Below are positions 43,644-50,287 of a stretch of DNA of 64,000 bases, one piece after another; position 1 is the stretch's first letter; each line of letters begins with the position of its first letter. Below the pieces are notes generated by a model that saw nothing but the letters and a program-made list of their open reading frames with translations, ran no database searches and had not been told where the DNA came from. Position numbers and translations under genes: made by a program. The stretch spans positions 1 to 64,000 of the forward strand of contig JBILKR010000012.1 of assembly GCA_044376575.1 (NCBI GenBank). The letters run 5' to 3'. The stretch comes from BA4 sp044376575 (GTDB taxonomy: Bacteria > Bacteroidota > Bacteroidia > CAIKAF01).

Positions 43644-44513
43644 ATGAAGACTTATTTTAACAGCAACAGGATTTCTATATTCATGGGATTATTATTGGTT
43701 GTCATGCTTACTGTTACTCCTGTATTTCAGGGATGTGATGACAAAGCCGCCATTCCATCTTTTTTAAAAATGGATACCATTATACTGGATTCAACTTCTT
43801 ATGATTCTGTTGGATCTGTATCAAGTAAAATTAAGTTTGCCTGGGTTTATGTTGATGATAATTTGCAAGGTGTTTATGAGTTGCCTTTTGTTGTTCCGGT
43901 AATTAAAGATGGCTCTTCAAATTTAAAAGTTTATGGGGGTGTTAATGAGAATGGTCTTACTCAGCAGGCGCTTCGTTACCCCTTTTATATCAACGATGAA
44001 ATAGACGTGGATTTTGTTACAGGCGATACTGTATCAGTTACTCCGCATATCCGATATAAAAAGCAATTTAAGATTCCTTACATTGAAGATTTTAATATTG
44101 ATTTTTCGCCAACGATTCAAAAAGATCAGGGTGGCGGTTTTTTTGATTACCTGATTGATCCTACACGTGCATTTGAAGGTCCGGGATGCGGATATTTTTA
44201 TTTGCCTCAAAATGAAGATGCATTGATTTGTACTACAAGTGTAATTACAACTCCTAAAAATAAAATCGCCTATGCTATTGAATTCAATTATAAAAACAAT
44301 TGTGATTTTTTAGTTGGAGTTAGAACTTCACAGGATTCAGAAACCATTATTGGAATCCTACCTAAAAGTCAATGGAATAAAATATATCTTAATATCACGC
44401 CGGTGGTTGATGTTATTCAAGGAACTGATTTAAAAATTTATTTTATAGTACCACAAGATTCATTGATTCCTTTGCAAGAAGTTTACATTGATAATCTAAA
44501 ACTTTTGCATTAA
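43644..44513 (+). CDS. Lipoprotein of unknown function
   Basis: 289 residues. Signal sequence with hydrophobic stretch at 11-28 and lipobox VFQGC (Cys about residue 31), followed by DDK, so the mature protein is probably anchored in the envelope. No recognised domain. The middle (about 60-160) has beta-strand-rich text with YPFYINDEIDVDFVTGDTV. The C-terminal half (from about 180) looks like a small carbohydrate-binding or jelly-roll-like beta domain (FYLPQNEDALICTTS and a final VYIDNLKLL strand). It is packed 2 bp after the Gfo/Idh gene and overlaps the sugar transferase start by 1 bp, so the three form one operon. Function unknown; a link to the polysaccharide pathway is inference. Confidence 0.78.
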   Translation: MKTYFNSNRISIFMGLLLVVMLTVTPVFQGCDDKAAIPSFLKMDTIILDSTSYDSVGSVSSKIKFAWVYVDDNLQGVYELPFVVPVIKDGSSNLKVYGGVNENGLTQQALRYPFYINDEIDVDFVTGDTVSVTPHIRYKKQFKIPYIEDFNIDFSPTIQKDQGGGFFDYLIDPTRAFEGPGCGYFYLPQNEDALICTTSVITTPKNKIAYAIEFNYKNNCDFLVGVRTSQDSETIIGILPKSQWNKIYLNITPVVDVIQGTDLKIYFIVPQDSLIPLQEVYIDNLKLLH

Positions 44514-45931
44514 TGAAAAATCGGTTTTTTCAGGTAGCCAAATATGTTTTTTTTGATGGATTTGCGGCAGCCATCACATGGATTATTTTTTTTACGTTCA
44601 GAAAAAAAATTCTTGAGCCTAAAGTTTTTGGTATAGATATTCCTTTAGAGATAGATAAGAATTTTCTTGCTGGGTTACTTATTATTCCGTTGTTCTGGAT
44701 ATGCTTATATATGCTTTCCGGATATTATATGGATGTTTATCGAAAATCAAGATTAAAAGAACTCGGACAAACACTTTTTACTACAATACTTGGATCTGTC
44801 ATTTTATTTTTTGTGTTGTTTTTAGATGATGCTGTCGCGAATTATACATATTATTATCAATCCATATCAGTGTATTTTTCCTTACAGTTTTTTTTGACAT
44901 ACATTTTTAGGCTAACCATTACAACGCATACCATTCTGCGTATTCGACGCGGACAAATCTGGTTCAATACAATCATTGTTGGAAGTAATGAAAAAGCTGC
45001 AGAATTGTTTGATTCTGTTTTGCAGCAAAAACAATCTTCAGGAAATAAAATTATCGGTTATATCAGCGTTGGAGATCAGCCTATATCACCAATGAAAGGG
45101 AAGACCGCTTATCTTGGTAATATTCAAAAAATAAAATCTATAGTGATGTTACATCAGGTGGAAGAGGTGCTCATTGCCATTGAAACAGCAGAACATCATA
45201 TACTTCAAAAATTGATTACAGACCTTGATGAAAAAAATGTAAAAATCAAGGTCATTCCTGATATGTATGATATTCTTTCGGGTTCAGTTAGATTCAATTC
45301 GATATTCGGAACTCCGCTGATAGAAATCAATGCTGTTGTTATGCCTCAGTGGCAACAATACTTAAAACGAATTATTGATGTATTGTTTTCAGTTTTTATG
45401 CTTGTTATTCTTTTACCGGTATTTATTGTTATTGCTATATTGATTAAACTGGATAGTAAAGGTCCAGTATTTTATTTGCAAGAGCGTATTGGTCGATATG
45501 GTAAGCCTTTTATGATTATTAAATTCAGATCTATGCGAATTGATGCAGAGAAAGATGGACCTGCATTGTCATCGTCCTCAGATTACCGGATGACTGGCAT
45601 TGGAAAAATACTACGTAAGTTCCGTCTGGATGAATTGCCTCAGTTTTATAATGTGCTTGCAGGTACGATGTCGCTGGTTGGTCCTCGACCCGAAAGACAA
45701 TATTTTATAGACCAAATTGTTTTACGGGCACCACATTATAGGCTTCTTCATCGGGTAAAGCCGGGTATAACATCATGGGGGCAGGTTAAATATGGATATG
45801 CAGAAAATGTGGATCAAATGATAGATAGATTACAATTTGACCTATTATATGTTGAAAATATGTCCCTCGGGCTTGATTCTAAGATATTCATTTACACTAT
45901 TATAACAATAATTAAAGCCGAGGGGAAATAA
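44513..45931 (+). CDS. Polyprenyl glycosylphosphotransferase (exopolysaccharide-initiating sugar transferase)
   Basis: 472 residues. Four N-terminal membrane helices (about 10-140), a CoA-binding-like Rossmann domain (about 155-260, TIIVGSNEKAAELFD), a fifth helix (about 285-310) and the cytoplasmic PglC/WcaJ catalytic domain. The latter has KRIIDVLFSV, GPVFYLQERIGRYGKPFMIIKFRSM and FRLDELPQFYNVLAGTMSLVGPRPE. Such enzymes move a sugar phosphate from a nucleotide sugar onto undecaprenyl phosphate, the first step in assembling O-antigen, capsule or exopolysaccharide. The sugar cannot be predicted. No other polysaccharide genes are in the window apart from the preceding Gfo/Idh and lipoprotein genes. 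Confidence 0.92.
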   Translation: MKNRFFQVAKYVFFDGFAAAITWIIFFTFRKKILEPKVFGIDIPLEIDKNFLAGLLIIPLFWICLYMLSGYYMDVYRKSRLKELGQTLFTTILGSVILFFVLFLDDAVANYTYYYQSISVYFSLQFFLTYIFRLTITTHTILRIRRGQIWFNTIIVGSNEKAAELFDSVLQQKQSSGNKIIGYISVGDQPISPMKGKTAYLGNIQKIKSIVMLHQVEEVLIAIETAEHHILQKLITDLDEKNVKIKVIPDMYDILSGSVRFNSIFGTPLIEINAVVMPQWQQYLKRIIDVLFSVFMLVILLPVFIVIAILIKLDSKGPVFYLQERIGRYGKPFMIIKFRSMRIDAEKDGPALSSSSDYRMTGIGKILRKFRLDELPQFYNVLAGTMSLVGPRPERQYFIDQIVLRAPHYRLLHRVKPGITSWGQVKYGYAENVDQMIDRLQFDLLYVENMSLGLDSKIFIYTIITIIKAEGK

Positions 45932-45947
45932 ATATTTTTATTTTCTA

Positions 45948-45977
45948 TTGTTATTTAATAAAAACACTATAAATTTG
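45948..45977 (+). promoter_or_regulatory. Consensus promoter with the -7 element inside a short palindrome
   Basis: TTG (45948-45950), a 19-nt spacer, TAAATTTG (45970-45977). The -7 element is exactly flanked by ACACTA (45964-45969) and TAGTGT (45978-45983), which form a 20-bp inverted repeat that could be an operator. No open frame starts before the terminator at 46041. Confidence 0.6.
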
Positions 45978-45983
45978 TAGTGT

Positions 45984-46064
45984 AAATAAGATTATAGTTT
46001 AAATCTATATACAATTTAATTAGGGTTGGTTTACGAAAAGAGTCCTCATACCGAGGGCTTTTTT
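45984..46064 (+). ncRNA. Candidate small RNA (about 80 nt)
   Basis: Bounded by the consensus promoter at 45948-45977 and the terminator at 46041-46064; contains no ATG and no reading frame of any length. I do not recognise it as a known RNA family. The alternative is that this is just the 3' UTR and terminator of the sugar transferase gene and the promoter match is chance. Confidence 0.35.
46041..46064 (+). terminator. Rho-independent terminator
   Basis: Stem AGTCCTC (46041-46047) / GAGGGCT (46053-46059) with one T-G pair, then six T. It either ends the sugar transferase operon (110 bp after its stop) or a short RNA made from the promoter at 45970. Confidence 0.85.
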
Positions 46065-46125
46065 CGTTTTTAGTCGGTTCCGTTTCAGCTGAATTAGTAC
46101 CTTTACCACATAAAAAAATAGATTT

Positions 46126-47013
46126 ATGAAAAATGTCGCAGTTATTGGAGCCGGAACTATGGGAAACGGAATTGCCCATGTATTTGCAATGACCGGTCAT
46201 CATGTTACCATCATTGATGTTTCTTCAACCGCACTTGATAAAGCCTTGGCAACCATAGAGAAAAATCTTGATCGTATGGTTACAAAAGGTTCTATTACGG
46301 AATCTGATAAAGCAAATACGCTTAATAATTTAATCAAGGAAACTGATTTAAAAAAAGGTGTAGCTGATGCTGAATTAATCGTTGAAGCAGCAACAGAAAA
46401 TATTGATTTAAAATTAAAAATTTTCAGAGACCTGGATGCATTTGCGAATCCTACGGCTATCCTGGCCAGCAATACTTCATCCATCTCCATTACCAAAATA
46501 GCCAGTGTAACAAACAGGGCTGATAAAGTTATTGGTATGCATTTCATGAATCCGGTTCCTGTAATGAAACTGGTAGAAATTATTAATGGATATAATACTT
46601 CAAAAGAAGTAAGCCAGTTGATTTTTGATAAATCAAAAGAACTTGGAAAAGTTCCGGTAATTGTAAATGATTATCCCGGTTTTGTGGCCAACAGAATTTT
46701 GATGCCAATGATTAATGAGGCCATCATTTCATTATTTGAAGGTGTTGCCGGAGTAGAAGAAATTGATACAGTAATGAAGCTTGGTATGGCTCATCCTATG
46801 GGGCCACTGCAATTGGCAGATTTTATAGGTCTCGATGTTTGCTTGTCTATTTTGAATGTGTTGCACCAGGGGCTTGGCAATCCGAAATATGCTCCATGTC
46901 CGTTATTGGTAAACATGGTGACCGCCGGAAAATTAGGTGTAAAATCAGGAGAAGGGTTTTATGTACATACTCCTGGAAGCAAAGACTTGGTTGTTTCTTC
47001 TGCTTTTAAATAA
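46126..47013 (+). CDS. hbd: 3-hydroxybutyryl-CoA / 3-hydroxyacyl-CoA dehydrogenase
   Basis: 295 residues, single-domain-pair bacterial type. N-terminal NAD-binding VAVIGAGTMGNGIAHVFAMTG, catalytic His in GMHFMNPVPVMKLVEII and the Asn/Glu relay, with NDYPGFVANRILMPMINEAI, PMGPLQLADFIGLD and a C-terminal GKLGVKSGEGFYVH. It oxidises 3-hydroxyacyl-CoA, or runs in reverse from acetoacetyl-CoA, in beta-oxidation or butanoate metabolism. A weak -7 element (TACCTTTA, 46098-46105) may be its promoter. Ends at a shared bidirectional terminator with the facing bacilliredoxin gene. Confidence 0.94.
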   Translation: MKNVAVIGAGTMGNGIAHVFAMTGHHVTIIDVSSTALDKALATIEKNLDRMVTKGSITESDKANTLNNLIKETDLKKGVADAELIVEAATENIDLKLKIFRDLDAFANPTAILASNTSSISITKIASVTNRADKVIGMHFMNPVPVMKLVEIINGYNTSKEVSQLIFDKSKELGKVPVIVNDYPGFVANRILMPMINEAIISLFEGVAGVEEIDTVMKLGMAHPMGPLQLADFIGLDVCLSILNVLHQGLGNPKYAPCPLLVNMVTAGKLGVKSGEGFYVHTPGSKDLVVSSAFK

Positions 47014-47030
47014 AGAATATAAATCAAAAA

Positions 47031-47056
47031 AAAAGGCTCAGAATTCTGAGCCTTTT
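47031..47056. terminator. Bidirectional terminator between hbd and the bacilliredoxin gene
   Basis: Perfect 26-bp palindrome AAAAGGCTCAGAA / TTCTGAGCCTTTT, with A and T runs on the two sides so it can end transcription from either strand. Confidence 0.93.
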
Positions 47057-47060
47057 AAGT

Positions 47061-47477
47061 TTAATTACAAAATTCATTGTAAACGGCCTTGAGGTGCTCG
47101 GCCAATACCTGGTCCGATGTGCCTTCAATCTGATAGCGTTCAATAAAGTGCACCAACTTACCATCTTTAAATAATGCAATGCTTGGTGAAGAAGGAGGAT
47201 AAGGCATGAAATGTTCTCTTGCCTTCGCCACAGCTTCCTGATCAACTCCTGCAAAAACTGTAGTTAATGTTGATGGTTTTTTTTCGTTTTGTAATGATTT
47301 GATTACTCCCGGACGAGCACCTCTGGCAGCACATCCACATACTGAGTTTACAACCATTAAAACAGTGCCTTCATTTTTATGAAGTATATTTTCTACCTGT
47401 TCGGCAGATTCAAGCGAATTAAATCCATTTGAAGTTAGTTCTTCACGACATGGATTTACAATTTCTGATGGATACAT
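47061..47477 (-). CDS. Bacilliredoxin (BrxA/BrxB, YphP/YqiW family)
   Basis: 138 residues, thioredoxin-like fold. The redox motif is CGC in NSVCGCAARGARPG, the signature of bacilliredoxins (DUF1094), which remove bacillithiol or other low-molecular-weight thiols from proteins. N-terminal YPSEIVNPCREELTSNGF and C-terminal segment with FKDGKLVHFIERYQIEG are family-typical. Whether this organism makes bacillithiol is not shown here, although many Bacteroidota do. Single gene; ends at the palindromic terminator shared with hbd. Confidence 0.92.
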   Translation of the reverse strand: MYPSEIVNPCREELTSNGFNSLESAEQVENILHKNEGTVLMVVNSVCGCAARGARPGVIKSLQNEKKPSTLTTVFAGVDQEAVAKAREHFMPYPPSSPSIALFKDGKLVHFIERYQIEGTSDQVLAEHLKAVYNEFCN

Positions 47478-47638
47478 TTTAATTGATTTTAGAAATCAAA
47501 ATTACGGATTCTTTTTTCAATTATAACCATACAATGTATGGGGCTGTAAGAGATTTTAATTTTTTAAGATTCAGGTTATTCGCAATTTGCTGTTAACAAG
47601 TTGATTTCTGTTCTCATCCTCTCTGGTAGTATTCAAAG

Positions 47639-47646
47639 TATTTTTG
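47639..47646 (+). promoter_or_regulatory. -7 promoter element of the OmpA lipoprotein gene
   Basis: TATTTTTG, 15 bp before the ATG at 47662. The TTG at its end is in frame with the gene and mimics a start codon. Confidence 0.6.
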
Positions 47647-47661
47647 AAAAAATATTTTGAT

Positions 47662-48621
47662 ATGAAGTACAGCATTGGAATTGTAGCAATTTTATTCATG
47701 GTTTCTACAGGTTGTGTTACCACAAAAAGATATAAAGATTTGGAAGCCATTAAAAATAAAGCAGAAAAAGAAAATGATAGCCTTAAAACTTTATCCTTGT
47801 ATTTACAGGGAGAATTAGCAGATACTAAAACAGAAAGAGATTTGCTTTTTTCTCAACGCAACGGATTGGTGAAAGATACAACAGAGATGGGCGCTTCAGT
47901 TCGTTATTTTAAGGGAAAAAATAATGAATTGACTTCGCTAAATAAATTACTGGAAGAGAATTATAAAAAATTACTTTCAGGCAGTGAAACGGAAACAAAA
48001 CGTATTCTTACGGAACTGAGAGACGCACAAGCCAATCTTCAAAAGAGAGAAGATGAATTGGGAGTAATGCAAAAAACATTGGAAGAAAAATCAAAGCGTC
48101 TTGAAGAACTGGAAAGAAAACTTGCTGAGAAAGATGCAATGGTACAAAACCTTAAAAATAAAGTAATGGAAGCGCTGAAAGGGTTTAAAGACAGCGGCTT
48201 GAGCGTGCAGGTGAAAAATGGTAAAGTATATGTGTCTATGTCAGAAAAATTATTATTTGCATCCGGAAGCGCAGAAGTTGATCAACGCGGAAAAGACGCA
48301 TTGCAGGAGCTGGCCAACGTATTGGCAAAAGAAAAAGAAATCAATGTGATGATTGAAGGTCATACTGATAATGTTCCGTTAAAAGGTACCGGTTGCAATA
48401 AAGATAACTGGGATTTGAGCGTTAGCCGAGCCACATCTATTGTGAAAATTTTATTGTCGTCAGGCGGAATTATTCCATCAAGAATTACCGCGGCCGGAAG
48501 AGGAGAGTTTGTTCCTTTAGTCGCAAATGATTCAAACGAGAATAAAGCTAAAAACAGAAGGACTGAAATTATCCTTACTCCAAAACTTGATGAATTGTTT
48601 CAAATTATTGAATCCAATTAA
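47662..48621 (+). CDS. OmpA family peptidoglycan-binding lipoprotein with coiled coil
   Basis: 319 residues from ATG 47662; an in-frame TTG at 47644 is part of the -7 element. Lipoprotein signal peptide with lipobox STGC (Cys at residue 18) precedes VTTKRYKDLE. Residues about 25-180 are a long coiled coil rich in Lys/Glu (LNKLLEENYKKL, ELERKLAEKDAMVQ). The final 130 residues are an OmpA domain (LLFASGSAEVDQRG, IEGHTDNVPLKG, DLSVSRATSIVKILL, NRRTEIIL). Likely anchored in the outer membrane and bound to peptidoglycan, with the coil spanning the periplasm. This is the YiaD/Pal-like architecture. First gene of a short cluster with two hypothetical genes. Confidence 0.9.
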   Translation: MKYSIGIVAILFMVSTGCVTTKRYKDLEAIKNKAEKENDSLKTLSLYLQGELADTKTERDLLFSQRNGLVKDTTEMGASVRYFKGKNNELTSLNKLLEENYKKLLSGSETETKRILTELRDAQANLQKREDELGVMQKTLEEKSKRLEELERKLAEKDAMVQNLKNKVMEALKGFKDSGLSVQVKNGKVYVSMSEKLLFASGSAEVDQRGKDALQELANVLAKEKEINVMIEGHTDNVPLKGTGCNKDNWDLSVSRATSIVKILLSSGGIIPSRITAAGRGEFVPLVANDSNENKAKNRRTEIILTPKLDELFQIIESN

Positions 48622-48639
48622 TCATAAGTTATTTTATTC

Positions 48640-48987
48640 ATGGAAAAGCCCGAGTATTTACAAAGCTTAGAAAAAGATATTCAACTTTTTAAAGAATCAA
48701 TCAGGGAGGTAAGTGACTCAATTATACAGGATGGAATATCAAGTTATCCGGTTTTTATAGCACATCGTATTCCTTTCTTCATGGGAGAGATCATTCTTGA
48801 TAAAGAAGAATTACTCACAGAATGGTCTGTATCTGCTACTACTGCTGAAGAATTAATCAGGCAGGGAATTATTCAGGTGGAAAAAGCCAAGTATTTTATT
48901 TCCAATTATAAACCCGCTCAGGAATATATGTGTTTATTTGTGGTTCCGAGTGAAGAAGAAGCTCATTTTATTTTTATACCATATTAA
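48640..48987 (+). CDS. Hypothetical protein, 115 aa
   Basis: I do not recognise a family. 115 residues with no signal peptide or membrane helix. The N-terminal half is helical and acidic (YLQSLEKDIQLFKESIREVS). The rest is mixed alpha/beta with AHRIPFFMGEIILDKEELLTEWSVSATTAEELI, then QEYMCLFVVPSEEEAHFIFIPY at the C-terminus. Good coding character and a tight fit 18 bp after the OmpA gene and 2 bp before the next membrane protein support a real gene. Small cytoplasmic protein; function unknown. Confidence 0.75.
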   Translation: MEKPEYLQSLEKDIQLFKESIREVSDSIIQDGISSYPVFIAHRIPFFMGEIILDKEELLTEWSVSATTAEELIRQGIIQVEKAKYFISNYKPAQEYMCLFVVPSEEEAHFIFIPY

Positions 48988-48989
48988 AA

Positions 48990-49373
48990 ATGCAATCTTA
49001 TCCTGAACATAAAAAGAAATTACTCGTCGCAGGAATTATAATCTCAAATCTAATAAATGTAATGATTATGGGATTGCTGTATGCACCATTTATTTCTATG
49101 GATACACAAAGTGCAGATATCGCATTAATTCTTATCGGCAATATTTTTATTACAACATTCATATCAGCTATTGCCGCTTATTTTTTGTCTTTAGGGGGAT
49201 TTGAATTAAAAACTATACGAAATGTTGCGCCTGCAAATGCGCTGCTTACATTATTCCCATATATTATTAATACAGGTCTTCATAGTGTTTATTTTTTTAT
49301 CATGGCCATCATTATTCTTCTTTTCTGTTCTCAATTGGGGGCGTGGTTCGGGAGAAGAGTTTTTTTCGAATAA
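48990..49373 (+). CDS. Hypothetical four-helix membrane protein, 127 aa
   Basis: 127 residues with four predicted membrane helices (about 10-30, 40-63, 70-92 and 95-118). An arginine-rich end (GRRVFFE) suggests a cytoplasmic C-terminus. No motif I recognise; general composition resembles small integral membrane proteins of unknown role in Bacteroidota. It lies 2 bp after the 115-residue gene and is probably in the same operon. No charged or His-rich cluster suggests catalysis. Confidence 0.72.
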   Translation: MQSYPEHKKKLLVAGIIISNLINVMIMGLLYAPFISMDTQSADIALILIGNIFITTFISAIAAYFLSLGGFELKTIRNVAPANALLTLFPYIINTGLHSVYFFIMAIIILLFCSQLGAWFGRRVFFE

Positions 49374-49450
49374 ACACCTGTTTTTTCATGATTTATATCA
49401 TGGTTTATTATTGAAGTATTGCATTTATTTGAATGTAAATACTTCACTCC

Positions 49451-50287
49451 ATGAACAGAATATTAGTTGCTACAGATTTCTCATTTCATTCTGAACAGGC
49501 ACTGGATTATGCAATATCATTTGCTAATACAGTTGGTATTAATGATATTCATTTACTTAATGCCAACCCGTTGCCTCAATTGCCTGCAGAAATATTCATT
49601 TCTTTACAATCTATTTTGCTTGAAGATTCAATTAATATCATGAACGCTTTAAAAAGTAAACTCGAGCAAAGGGCAGACACTTCTAACATAATGTTTACTT
49701 ACAAATCTTCTGTAGAAGATGCAGTAACATCGATTCGGAATTATTGTAAAAAAATACAGCCTGATTTGATTGTTATGGGAACAAAAGGACGGTCAGGAAC
49801 TGAAGCTTTTTTTCTTGGCTCTGTTTGTGCTTCTGTTATAGAAAATATTGATTATCCAATAATAGTTGTACCCAATCATAATGTATTTATGAACCCGAAA
49901 TCAATATTACTTGGTGTTGATTTGAAACCAATTTCATCTCTACAGTCATTTTCAATGCTTAAAAATTTATGCTTGGTATTTGATGCAAAGTTGCATTTGG
50001 TTCATGTAAATAATGATGGCAAAATAAGTGTTGATGAATTGAATGAAAAGAAAAAATTATTGCAATATTTTCATGGACTTGACCTTCAGTTCTATTCTGT
50101 TACCAGTGCACAAGTAGATGCAGGTATAGAAGTGTTTGTAGAAGATCTTGCTCCTGATATTGTCACTGTTTTACACAGACATCATTCATTTTTTGAAAAA
50201 GTTTGGAAAGCAAGTATTAGTAAAAAGATTGCGCGGCATTCGCAGATTCCAATGTTGAGCTTGTCTGAATCAGCCTTTAAAAATTAG
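49451..50287 (+). CDS. Universal stress protein (tandem UspA domains)
   Basis: 278 residues, two UspA domains (about 1-145 and 146-278). Domain 1 carries the full ATP-binding pattern G-2x-G-9x-GS in GTKGRSGTEAFFLGS and the opening ILVATDFSFHSEQALDYA. Domain 2 lacks the glycine pattern (HHSFFEKVWKASISKKIARH), so it is probably a non-binding partner. Such proteins respond to stress or nucleotide state; no specific target is known. The last 11 bp overlap the end of the convergent TonB-dependent receptor gene. Confidence 0.9.
   Translation: MNRILVATDFSFHSEQALDYAISFANTVGINDIHLLNANPLPQLPAEIFISLQSILLEDSINIMNALKSKLEQRADTSNIMFTYKSSVEDAVTSIRNYCKKIQPDLIVMGTKGRSGTEAFFLGSVCASVIENIDYPIIVVPNHNVFMNPKSILLGVDLKPISSLQSFSMLKNLCLVFDAKLHLVHVNNDGKISVDELNEKKKLLQYFHGLDLQFYSVTSAQVDAGIEVFVEDLAPDIVTVLHRHHSFFEKVWKASISKKIARHSQIPMLSLSESAFKN

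Noticed and set aside
49222..49494. 90-codon plus-strand ORF between the four-helix membrane protein and the universal stress gene.
   Set aside because: It overlaps the membrane-protein gene in another frame and runs into the start of the Usp gene; the Usp frame explains the region.
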